NCBI GenBank assembly: GCA_039707655.1
Contig: CM077671.1
Location: 243,637,095-243,701,094, forward strand
Direction of reading: 5' to 3'
DNA from: Elymus sibiricus
Taxonomy: Eukaryota > Streptophyta > Magnoliopsida > Poales > Poaceae
Length of the DNA stretch: 64,000 nucleotides
Under the pieces are notes generated by a model that saw nothing but the letters and a program-made list of their open reading frames with translations, ran no database searches and was not told the origin of the DNA. Of this stretch, positions 1 through 11,600 are shown piece after piece (positions within the stretch are counted from its first letter, which is position 1; every line of letters begins with the position of its first letter). The translations under genes were made by a program, and so were the position numbers.

Positions 1-1907
1 GATGAAATCCCTTTGTAATAAACGGGTTTTCGTTCGAAACCGTGATACTTCGAAGGAGATTGTCCAGTTTGTACACGAAGTGCATCCAGTTTTTCCCGTA
101 ACCCTCTCAACTTTTTAGCACATGCTATGTGGGTGAAATTATGATACCATGCCAACTTTCAACCATTTCAGAGTTCATTTGCAATGCTTTTCAATTTCAG
201 GGTCATTTTAGCTCAGAATAAATCATGAAATGCATGAAAATAGCAAATGAAGTGAGAAAAGGGTTGAAAAGTGATGATGTGGCTTTGAATGGTGCATATT
301 GAATGCAGAAAAAGTCTTGAGTTAAAATATGTTTTAAAAAATGAAATCCCTTTGTAATAGACGAGTTTTCGTCCGAAACCGTGATACTTCGAAGGACATT
401 GTCCAGTTTGTACACGAAGTGCATCCAGTTTTTCCCGTAACCCTCTCAACTTTTTAGCACATGCTATGTGGGTGAAATTATGATACCATGCCAACTTTCA
501 ACCATTTCAGAGTTCATTTGCAGTGCTTTTCAATTTCAGGGTCATTTTAGCTCAGAATAAATCATGAAATGCATGAAAAATAGCAAATGAAGTCAGAAAA
601 GGTTGAAAAGTGATGATGTGGCTTTGAATGGTGCATATTGAATGAAGAAATAGTCTTGAGTTAAAATATGTTTTAAAAAATGAAATCCCTTTGTAATAGA
701 CGGGTTTTCCTTCGAAACCGTGATACTTCGAAGGAGATTGTCCAGTTTGTACACGAAGTGCATCCAGTTTTTCCCGTAACCCTCTCAACTTTTTAGCACA
801 TGCTATGTGGGTGAAATTATGATACCATGCCAACTTTCAACCATTTCAGAGTTCATTTGCAGTGCTTTTCAATTTCAGGGTCATTTTAGCTCAGAATAAA
901 TCACGAAATGCATGAAAAATAGCAAATGAAGTCAGAAAAGGTTGAAAAGTGATGATGTGGCTTTGAATGTTGCATATTGAATGCAGAAATAGTCTTGAGT
1001 TAAAATATGTTTAAAAAATGAAATCCTTTTGTAATAGACGGGTTTTCCTTCGAAACCCTGATACTTCGAAGGACATTGTCCAGTTTGTACACGAAGTGCA
1101 TCCAGTTTTTCCCGTAACCCTCTCAACTTTTTAGCACATGCTATGTGGGTGAAATTATGATACCATGCCAACTTTCAACCATTTCAGAGTTCATTTGCAG
1201 TGCTTTTCAATTTCAGGGTCATTTTAGCTCAGAATAAATCATGAAATGCATGAAAAATAGCAAATGAAGTCAGAAAAGGGTTCAAAAGTGATGACGTGGC
1301 TTTGAAAGGTGCATATTGAATGCAGAAAAATTCTTGAGTTAAAATATGTTTTCAAAAATGAAATCCCTTTGTAATAGACGGGTTTTCGTTCGAAACCCAG
1401 ATACTTCGAAGGAGATTGTCCAGTTTGTACACGAAGGGCATCCAGTTTTTCCCGTAACCCTCTCAACTTTTTAGCACATGCTATGTGGGTGAAATTATGA
1501 TACCATGCCAACTTTCAACCATTTCAGAGTTCATTTGCAGTGCTTTTCAATTTCACGGTCATTTTAGCTCAGAATAAATCATGAAATGCATGAAAAATAG
1601 CAAATGAAGTCAGAAAAGGTTGAAAAGTGATGATGTGGCTTTGAATGGTGCATATTGAATGCAGAAATAGTCTTGAGTTAAAATATGTTTTAAAAAATGA
1701 AATCCCTTTGTAATAGACGGGTTTTCGTTCGAAACCCTGATACTTCGAAGGAGATTGTCCAATTTGTACACGAAGTGCATCGAATTTTTCCCGTAACCCT
1801 CTGAACTTTTTAGCACATGCTATGTGGGTGAAATTATGATACCATGCCAACTTTCAACCATTTCAGAGTTCATTTGCAGTGCTTTTCAATTCCAGGGTCA
1901 TTTTAGC
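1..1907 (+). repeat. Truncated higher-order repeat at the left window edge
   Basis: Positions 1 to about 540 read like 2716-3255 (shared taataaacggg, gaaaccgtgat and ttgcaatgc). From 552 on the units instead match 3945-5298 at a constant shift of 3391 bp (891 to 4282, 1229 to 4620, 1569 to 4960). The match runs past 1908 to about 2295, where 'aaaaggttg' replaces 'aaaagggttc'. The block is therefore the tail of a HOR related to A that lacks two of A's monomers (the k and second j-like units near 3266-3944). The rest lies outside the window. Confidence 0.8.
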
Positions 1908-3074
1908 TCAGAACAAATCATGAAATGCATGAAAAATAGCAAATGAAGTCAGAAAAGGGTTCAAAAGTGATGACGTGGCTTTGAATGGTGCATATTGAAT
2001 GCAAAAAAAGTCTTGAGTTAAAATATGTTTAAAAAAATGAAATCCCTTTGTAATAGACGAGTTTTCGTCATAAACCCTGATACTACGAAGGAGATTGTCC
2101 AGTTTGTACACGAAGTGCATCCAATTTTTCCCGTAACCCTCTCAACTTTTTAGCACATGCTATGTGGGTGAAATTATGATATCATGCCAACTTTCAACCA
2201 TTTCAGAGTTCATCTGCAGTGCTTTTCAATTTCAGGGTCATTTTAGCTCAGAATAAATCATGAAATGCATGAAAAATAGCAAATGAAGTCAGAAAAGGTT
2301 GAAAAGTGATGATGTGGCTTTGAATGGTGCATATTGAATGCAGAAATAGTCTTGAGCTAAAATATGATTTTCAAAAATGAAATCCCTTTGTAATAGACGA
2401 GTTTTCGTCCAAAACCCTCATACTTCGAAGGAGATTGTCCAGTTTGTACACGAAGTGCATCCAGTTTATCCCGTAACCCTCTCAAATTTTTAGAACATGC
2501 TATGTGAGTGAAATTATGATACCATGCCAACTTTCAACCATTTCAGAGTTCATTTGAAGTGCTTTTCAATTTCAGGGTCATTTTAGCTCACAATAAATCA
2601 TGAAATGCATGAAAAATAGCAAATGAAGTCAGAAAAGGGTTGAAAAGTGATGATGTGGCTTTGAATGGTGCATATTGAATGCAGAAAAAGTTTTGAGTTA
2701 AAATATGTTTTAAAAAATGAAATCCCTTTGTAATAAACGGGTTTTCGTTCGAAACCGTGATACTTCGAAGGAGATTGTCCAGTTTGTACACGAAGTGCAT
2801 CCAGTTTTTCCCGTAACCCTCTCAACTTTTTAGCACATGCTATGTGGGTGAAATTATGATACCATGCCAACTTTCAACCATTTCAGAGTTCATTTGCAAT
2901 GCTTTTCAATTTCAGGGTCATTTTAGCTCAGAATAAATCATGAAATGCATGAAAATAGCAAATGAAGTGAGAAAAGGGTTGAAAAGTGATGATGTGGCTT
3001 TGAATGGTGCATATTGAATGCAGAAAAAGTCTTGAGTTAAAATATGTTTAAAAAAATGAAATCCCTTTGTAATA

Positions 3075-3088
3075 GACGAGTTTTCGTC
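3075..3088. other. Small perfect dyad in gacgag-type monomers
   Basis: GACGA and TCGTC flank a 4-base loop (GTTT). The other major form at this place, gacggg with ttttcgttc, loses two Watson-Crick pairs, though both could be G-U pairs in RNA on this strand. The dyad is short, and no function is claimed. Confidence 0.5.
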
Positions 3089-6000
3089 CGAAACCGTGAT
3101 ACTTCGAAGGAGATTGTCCAGTTTGTACACGAAGTGCATCCAGTTTTTCCCGTAACCCTCTCAACTTTTTGCACATGCTATGTGGGTTAAATTATGATAC
3201 CATGCCAACTTTCAACCATTTCAGAGTTCATTTGCAGTGCTTTTCAAGTTCAGGGTCATTTTAGCTCAGAATAAATCATGAAATGCATGAAAAATAGCAC
3301 ATGAAGTCAGAAAAGGGTTGAAAAGTGATGATGTGGCTTTGAATGGTGCATATTGAATGCAGAAAAAGTCTTGAGTTAAAATATGTTTAAAAAAATGAAA
3401 TCCCTTTGTAATAGACGGGTTTTCGTCCGAAACCCAGATACTTCGAAGGAGATTGTCCAGTTTGTACACGAAGTGCATCCAGTTTTTCCCGTAACCCTCT
3501 CAACTTTTTAGCACATGCTATGTGGGTCAAATTATGATACCATGCCAACTTTCAACCATTTCAGAGTTCATTTGCAGTGCTTTTCAATTTCAGGGTCATT
3601 TTAGCTTAGAATAAATCATGAAATGCATGAAAATAGCAAATGAAGTGAGAAAAGGGTTGAAAAGTGATGATGTGGCTTTGAATGGTGCATATTGAATGCA
3701 GAAAAAGTCTTGAGTTAAAATATGTTTAAAAAAATGAAATCCCTTTGTAATAGACGAGTTTTCGTCCGAAACCGTGATACTTCGAAGGAGATTGTCCAGT
3801 TTGTACACGAAGTGCATCCAGTTTTTCCCGTAACCCTCTCAACTTTTTAGCACATGCTATGTGGGTGAAATTATGATACCATGCCAACTTTCAACCATTT
3901 CAGAGTTCATTTGCAGTGCTTTTCAATTTCAGGGTCATTTTAGCTCAGAATAAACATTAAATGCATGAAAATAGCAAATGAAGTGAGAAAGGGTTGAAAA
4001 GTGATGATGTGGCTTTGAATGGTGCATATTGAATGCAGAAATAGTCTTGAGTTAAAATATGTTTTAAAAAACGAAATCCCTTTGTAATAGACGGGTTTTC
4101 CTTCGAAACCGTGATACTTCGAAGGAGATTGTCCAGTTTGTACACGAAGTGCATCCAGTTTTTCCCGTAACCCTCTCAACTTTTTAGCACATGCTATATG
4201 GGTGAAATTATGATACCATGCCAACTTTCAACCATTTCAGAGTTCATTTGCAGTGCTTTTCAATTTCAGGGTCATTTTAGCTCAGAATAAATCACGAAAT
4301 GCATGAAAAATAGCAAATGAAGTCAGAAAAGGTTGAAAAGTGATGATGTGGCTTTGAATGTTGTATATTGAATGCAGAAATAGTCTTGAGTTAAAATATG
4401 TTTAAAAAATGAAATCCCTTTGTAATAGACGGGTTTTCCTTCGAAACCCTGATACTTCGAAGGACATTGTCCAGTTTGTACACGAAGTGCATCCAGTTTT
4501 TCCCGTAACCCTCTCAACTTTTTAGCACATGCTATGTGGGTGAAATTATGATCCCATGCCAACTTTCAACCATTTCAGAGTTCATTTGCAGTGCTTTTCA
4601 ATTTCAGGGTCATTTTAGCTCAGAATAAATCATGAAATGCATGAAAAATAGCAAATGAAGTCAGAAAAGGGTTCAAAAGTGATGACGTGGCTTTGAAAGG
4701 TGCATATTGAATGCAGAAAAATTCTTGAGTTAAAATATGTTTTCAAAAATGAAATCCCTTTGTAATAGACGGGTTTTCGTTCGAAACCCAGATACTTCGA
4801 AGGAGATTGTCCAGTTTGTACACGAAGTGCATCCAGTTTTTCCCGTAACCCTCTCAACTTTTTAGCACATGCTATGTGGGTGAAATTATGATACCATGCC
4901 AACTTTCAACCATTTCAGAGTTCATTTGCAGTGCTTTTCAATTTCAGGGTCATTTTAGCTCAGAATAAATCATGAAATGCATGAAAAATAGCAAATGAAG
5001 TCAGAAAAGATTGAAAAGTGATGATGTGGCTTTGAATGGTGCATATTGAATGCAGAAATAGTCTTGAGTTAAAATATGTTTTAAAAAATGAAATCCCTTT
5101 GTAATAGACGGGTTTTCGTTCGAAACCTTGATACTTCGAAAGAGATTGTCCAGTTTCTACACGAAGTGCGTCCAGTTTTTCCCGTAACCCTCTCAACTTT
5201 TTAGCACATGCTATGTGGGTGAAATTATGATACCATGCCAACTTTCAACCATTTCAGAGTTCATTTGCAGTGCTTTTCAATTTCAGGGTCATTTTAGCTC
5301 AGAACAAATCATGAAATGCATGAAAAATAGCAAATGAAGTCAGAAAAGGGTTCAAAAGTGATGACGTGGCTTTGAATGGTGCATATTGAATGCAAAAAAA
5401 GTCTTGAGTTAAAATATGTTTAAAAAAATGAAATCCCTTTGTAATAGACGAGTTTTCGTCATAAACCCTATACTACGAAGGAGATTGTCCAGTTTGTACA
5501 CGAAGTGCATCCAATTTTTCCCGTAACCCTCTCAACTTTTTAGCACATGCTATGTGGGTGAAATTATGATATCATGCCAACTTTAAACCATTTCAGAGTT
5601 CATCTGCAGTGCTTTTCAATTTCAGGGTCATTTTAGCTCAGAATAAATCATGAAATGCATGAAAAATAGCAAATGAAGTCAGAAAAGGGTTCAAAAGTGA
5701 TGACGTGGCTTTGAAAGGTGCATATTGAATGCAGAAATAGTCTTGAGTTAAAATATGTTTTAAAAAATGAAATCCCTTTGTAATAGACGGGTTTTCGTTC
5801 GAAACCCTGATACTTCGAAGGAGATTGTCCAATTTGTACACGAAGTGCATCCAGTTTTTCCCGTAACCCTCTCAACTTTTTAGCACATGCTATGTGGGTG
5901 ATATTATGATACGATGCCAACTTTCAACCATTTCAGAGTTCATTTGCAGTGCTTTTCAATTTCAGGGTCATTTTAGCTCAGAATAAATCATGAAATGCAT

Positions 6001-8354
6001 GAAAAATAGCAAATGAAGTCAGAAAAGGTTGAAAAGTGTTGATGTGGCTTTGAATGTTGCATATTGAATGCAGAAATAGTCTTGAGTTAAAATATGTTTA
6101 AAAAATTGAAATCCCTTTGTAATAGACGGGTTTTCCTTCGAAACCCTGATACTTCGAAGGAGATTGTCCAGTTTGTACACGAAGTGCATCCAGTTTTTCC
6201 CGTAACCCTCTCAACTTTTTAGCACATGCTATGTGGCTGAAATTATGATACCATGCCAACTTTCAACCATTTCAGAGTTCATTTGCAGTGCTTTTCAATT
6301 TCAGGGTCATTTTAGCTCAGAATAAATCATGAAATGCATGAAAAATAGCAAATTAAGTCAGAAAAGGGTTGAAAAGTGATGATGTGGCTTTGAATGGTGC
6401 ATATTGAATGCAGAAAAGGTCTTGAGTTAAAATATGTTTTAAAAAATGAAATCCCTTTGTAATAGACGGGTTTTCGTTCGAAACCCTGATACTTCGAAGG
6501 AGATTGTCCAGTTTGTACACGAAGTGCATCCAGTTTTTCCCGTAACCCTCTCAACTTTTTAGCACATGCTATGTGGGTGAAATTATGATACCATGCCAAC
6601 TTTCAACCATTTCAGAGTTCATTTGCAGTGCTTTTCAATTTCAGGGTCATTTTAGCTTAGAACAAATCATGAAATGCATGAAAAATAGCAAATGAAGTGA
6701 GAAAAGGATTCAAAAGTGATGACATGGCTTTGAATGGTGCATATTGAATGCAGAAAAAGTCTTCAGTTAAAATATGTTTAAAAAAATGAAATCCCTTTGT
6801 AATAGACGAGTTTTCGTCCGAAACCCTGATACTACGAAGGAGATTGTCCAGTTTGTACACGAAGTGCATCCAGTTTTACCCGTAACCCTCTCAACTTTTT
6901 AGCACATGCTATGTGGGTGAAATTATGATACCATGCCAACTTTCAAATATTTCAGAGTTCATTTGCAGTGCTTTTCAAGTTCAGGGTCATTTTAGCTCAG
7001 AATAAATCATGAAATGCATGAAAAATAGCAAATGGAGTCAGAAAAGGGTTGAAAAGTGATGATGTGGCTTTGAATGGTGCATATTGAATGCAGAAAAAGT
7101 CTTGAGTTAAAATATGTTTTAAAAAATGAAATCCCTTTGTAATAGACGGGTTTTCGTTCGAAACCCAGATACTTCGAAGGAGATTGTCCAGTTTGTACAC
7201 GAAGTGCATCCAGTTTTTCCCGTAACCCTCTCAACTTTTTAGCACATGCTACGTGGGTGAAATTATGATACCATGCCAACTTTCAACCATTTCAGAGTTC
7301 ATTTGCAGTGCTTTTCAATTTCAGGGTCATTTTAGCTCAGAATAAATCATGAAATACATGAAAAATAGCAAATGAAGTCAGAAAAGGTTGAAAAGTGATG
7401 ATGTGGCTTTGATTGGTGCATATTGAATGCAGAAATAGTCTTGAGCTAAAATATGTTTAAAAAATGAAATCCCTTTGTAATAGACGAGTTTTCGTCCAAA
7501 ACCCTCATACTTCGAAGGAGATTGTCCAGTTTGTACACGAAGTGCATCCAGTTTTTCCCGTAACCCTCTCAAATATTTAGAACATGCTATGTGAGTGAAA
7601 TTATGATCCCATGCCAACTTTCAACCATTTCAGAGTTCATTTGCAGTGCTTTTCAATTTCAGGGTCATTTTAGCTCAGAATAAATCATGAAATGCATGAA
7701 AAATAGCAAATGAAGTCAGAAAAGGGTTGAAAAGTGATGATGTGGCTTTGAATGGTGCATATTGAATGCAGAAAAAGTCTTGAGTTAAAATATGTTTAAA
7801 AAAATGAAATCCCTTTGTAATAGACGGGTTTTCGTTCGAAACCCTGATACTTCGAAGGAGATTGTCCAGTTTGTACACGAAGTGCATCAAGTTTTTCCCG
7901 TAACCCTCTAAGCTTTTTAGCACATGCTATGTGGGTGAAATTATGATACCATGCCAACTTTCAACCATTTCAGAGATCATTTGCAGTGCTTTTCAATTTC
8001 AGGGTCATTTTAGCTCAAAACAAATCATGAAATGCATGAAAAATAGCAAATGAAGTCAGGAAAGGGTTCAAAAGTAATGACGTGGCTTTGAATGGTGCAT
8101 ATTGAATGCAGAAAAAGTCTTGAGTTAAAATATGTTTAAAAAAATGAAATCCTTTTGTAATAGACATGTTTTCGTCCGAAACCCTGATACTACGAAGGAG
8201 ATTGTCCAGTTTGTACACGAAGTGCAACCATTTTTGCCCGTAACCCTCTCAACTTTTTAGCACATGCTATGTGGGTGAAATTATGATACCATGCCAACTT
8301 TCAACTATTTCAGAGTTCATTTGCAGTGCTTTTCAATTTCAGGGTCATTTTAGC

Positions 8355-8684
8355 TCAGAATAAATCATGAAATGCATGAAAATAGCAAATGAAGTCAGAA
8401 AAGGTTGAAAAGTGATGATGTGGCTTTGAATGGTGCATATTGAATGCAGAAATAGTCTTGAACTAAAATATGTTTTAAAAAAATGAGTAATAGACGAGTT
8501 TTCGTCCAAAACCCTCATACTTCGAAGGAGATTGTCCAGTTTGTACACGAAGTGCATCCAGTTTTTCCCGTAACCATCTCAAATTTGTAGAACATGCTAT
8601 GTGAGTGAAATTATGATCCCATGCCAACTTTCAACCATTTCAGAGTTCATTTGCAGTGCTTTTCAATTTCAGGGTCATTTTAGC
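8355..8684 (+). repeat. Short monomer variant t (first of ten)
   Basis: Between the A tract and taatagacgag the bases aatcccttt are missing and one A is added, making the unit 8 bp shorter. It reads aaaaaaatgagtaatag. The change is always linked to cttgaactaaaat in place of cttgagttaaaat. Ten copies begin at 8355, 15471, 21571, 28691, 31738, 36822, 40204, 43590, 46640 and 46971. The first two are 330 bp (one A fewer in gaaaatagc) and the rest 331 bp. The variant occupies the last position of HORs A, B and C1 to C6, and so serves as a phase marker for the array. Confidence 0.93.
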
Positions 8685-11600
8685 TCAGAATAAATCATGA
8701 AATGCATGAAAAATAGCAAATGAAGTCAGAAAAGGGTTGAAAAGTGATGATGTGGCTTTGAATGGTGCATATTGAATGCAGAAAAAGTCTTGAGTTAAAA
8801 TATGTTTAAAAAAATGAAATCCCTTTGTAATAGACGAGTTTTCGTCATAAACCCTGATACTACGAAGGAGATTGTCCAGTTTGTACACGAAGTGCATCCA
8901 ATTTTTCCCGTAACCCTCTCAACTTTTTAGCACATGCTATGTGGGTGAAATTATGATATCATGCCAACTTTCAACCATTTCAGAGTTCATCTGCAGTGCT
9001 TTTCAATTTCAGGGTCATTTTAGCTCAGAATAAATCATGAAATGCATGAAAAATAGCAAATGAAGTCAGAAAAGGTTGAAAAGTGATGATGTGGCTTTGA
9101 ATGGTGCATATTGAATGCAGAAATAGTCTTGAGCTAAAATATGATTTTCAAAAATGAAATCCCTTTGTAATAGACGAGTTTTCGTCCAAAACCCTCATAC
9201 TTCGAAGGAGATTGTCCAGTTTGTACACGAAGTGCATCCAGTTTATCCCGTAACCCTCTCAAATTTTTAGAACATGCTATGTGAGTGAAATTATGATACC
9301 ATGCCAACTTTCAACCATTTCAGAGTTCATTTGAAGTGCTTTTCAATTTCAGGGTCATTTTAGCTCACAATAAATCATGAAATGCATGAAAAATAGCAAA
9401 TGAAGTCAGAAAAGGGTTGAAAAGTGATGATGTGGCTTTGAATGGTGCATATTGAATGCAGAAAAAGTTTTGAGTTAAAATATGTTTTAAAAAATGAAAT
9501 CCCTTTGTAATAAACGGGTTTTCGTTCGAAACCGTGATACTTCGAAGGAGATTGTCCAGTTTGTACACGAAGTGCATCCAGTTTTTCCCGTAACCCTCTC
9601 AACTTTTTAGCACATGCTATGTGGGTGAAATTATGATACCATGCCAACTTTCAACCATTTCAGAGTTCATTTGCAATGCTTTTCAATTTCAGGGTCATTT
9701 TAGCTCAGAATAAATCATGAAATGCATGAAAATAGCAAATGAAGTGAGAAAAGGGTTGAAAAGTGATGATGTGGCTTTGAATGGTGCATATTGAATGCAG
9801 AAAAAGTCTTGAGTTAAAATATGTTTAAAAAAATGAAATCCCTTTGTAATAGACGAGTTTTCGTCCGAAACCGTGATACTTCGAAGGAGATTGTCCAGTT
9901 TGTACACGAAGTGCATCCAGTTTTTCCCGTAACCCTCTCAACTTTTTGCACATGCTATGTGGGTTAAATTATGATACCATGCCAACTTTCAACCATTTCA
10001 GAGTTCATTTGCAGTGCTTTTCAAGTTCAGGGTCATTTTAGCTCAGAATAAATCATGAAATGCATGAAAAATAGCACATGAAGTCAGAAAAGGGTTGAAA
10101 AGTGATGATGTGGCTTTGAATGGTGCATATTGAATGCAGAAAAAGTCTTGAGTTAAAATATGTTTAAAAAAATGAAATCCCTTTGTAATAGACGGGTTTT
10201 CGTCCGAAACCCAGATACTTCGAAGGAGATTGTCCAGTTTGTACACGAAGTGCATCCAGTTTTTCCCGTAACCCTCTCAACTTTTTAGCACATGCTATGT
10301 GGGTCAAATTATGATACCATGCCAACTTTCAACCATTTCAGAGTTCATTTGCAGTGCTTTTCAATTTCAGGGTCATTTTAGCTTAGAATAAATCATGAAA
10401 TGCATGAAAATAGCAAATGAAGTGAGAAAAGGGTTGAAAAGTGATGATGTGGCTTTGAATGGTGCATATTGAATGCAGAAAAAGTCTTGAGTTAAAATAT
10501 GTTTAAAAAAATGAAATCCCTTTGTAATAGACGAGTTTTCGTCCGAAACCGTGATACTTCGAAGGAGATTGTCCAGTTTGTACACGAAGTGCATCCAGTT
10601 TTTCCCGTAACCCTCTCAACTTTTTAGCACATGCTATGTGGGTGAAATTATGATACCATGCCAACTTTCAACCATTTCAGAGTTCATTTGCAGTGCTTTT
10701 CAATTTCAGGGTCATTTTAGCTCAGAATAAACATTAAATGCATGAAAATAGCAAATGAAGTGAGAAAGGGTTGAAAAGTGATGATGTGGCTTTGAATGGT
10801 GCATATTGAATGCAGAAATAGTCTTGAGTTAAAATATGTTTTAAAAAATGAAATCCCTTTGTAATAGACGGGTTTCCCTTCGAAACCGTGATACTTCGAA
10901 GGAGATTGTCCAGTTTGTACACGAAGTGCATCCAGTTTTTCCCGTAACCCTCTCAACTTTTTAGCACATGCTATATGGGTGAAATTATGATACCATGCCA
11001 ACTTTCAACCATTTCAGAGTTCATTTGCAGTGCTTTTCAATTTCAGGGTCATTTTAGCTCAGAATAAATCACGAAATGCATGAAAAATAGCAAATGAAGT
11101 CAGAAAAGGTTGAAAAGTGATGATGTGGCTTTGAATGTTGCATATTGAATGCAGAAATAGTCTTGAGTTAAAATATGTTTAAAAAATGAAATCCCTTTGT
11201 AATAGACGGGTTTTCCTTCGAAACCCTGATACTTCGAAGGACATTGTCCAGTTTGTACACGAAGTGCATCCAGTTTTTCCCGTAACCCTCTCAACTTTTT
11301 AGCACATGCTATGTGGGTGAAATTATGATCCCATGCCAACTTTCAACCATTTCAGAGTTCATTTGCAGTGCTTTTCAATTTCAGGGTCATTTTAGCTCAG
11401 AATAAATCATGAAATGCATGAAAAATAGCAAATGAAGTCAGAAAAGGGTTCAAAAGTGATGACGTGGCTTTGAAAGGTGCATATTGAATGCAGAAAAATT
11501 CTTGAGTTAAAATATGTTTTCAAAAATGAAATCCCTTTGTAATAGACGGGTTTTCGTTCGAAACCCAGATACTTCGAAGGAGATTGTCCAGTTTGTACAC

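Larger units (their letters stand above)
1908..8684 (+). repeat. Higher-order repeat copy A (20 monomers, 6777 bp)
   Basis: Units begin at 1908, 2248, 2588, 2928, 3266, 3606, 3945, 4282, 4620, 4960, 5299, 5638, 5978, 6317, 6657, 6997, 7337, 7675, 8015 and 8355. The same order of variants recurs in copy B. The distance between equivalent units is 6777 bp up to the unit at 4620/11397 and 7116 bp from 4960/12076 onward, because B carries one more monomer. Differences between the copies are scattered single bases, for example aaaacgaaatccc near 4070 against aaaatgaaatccc near 10848. The block ends with the short t monomer. Confidence 0.9.
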
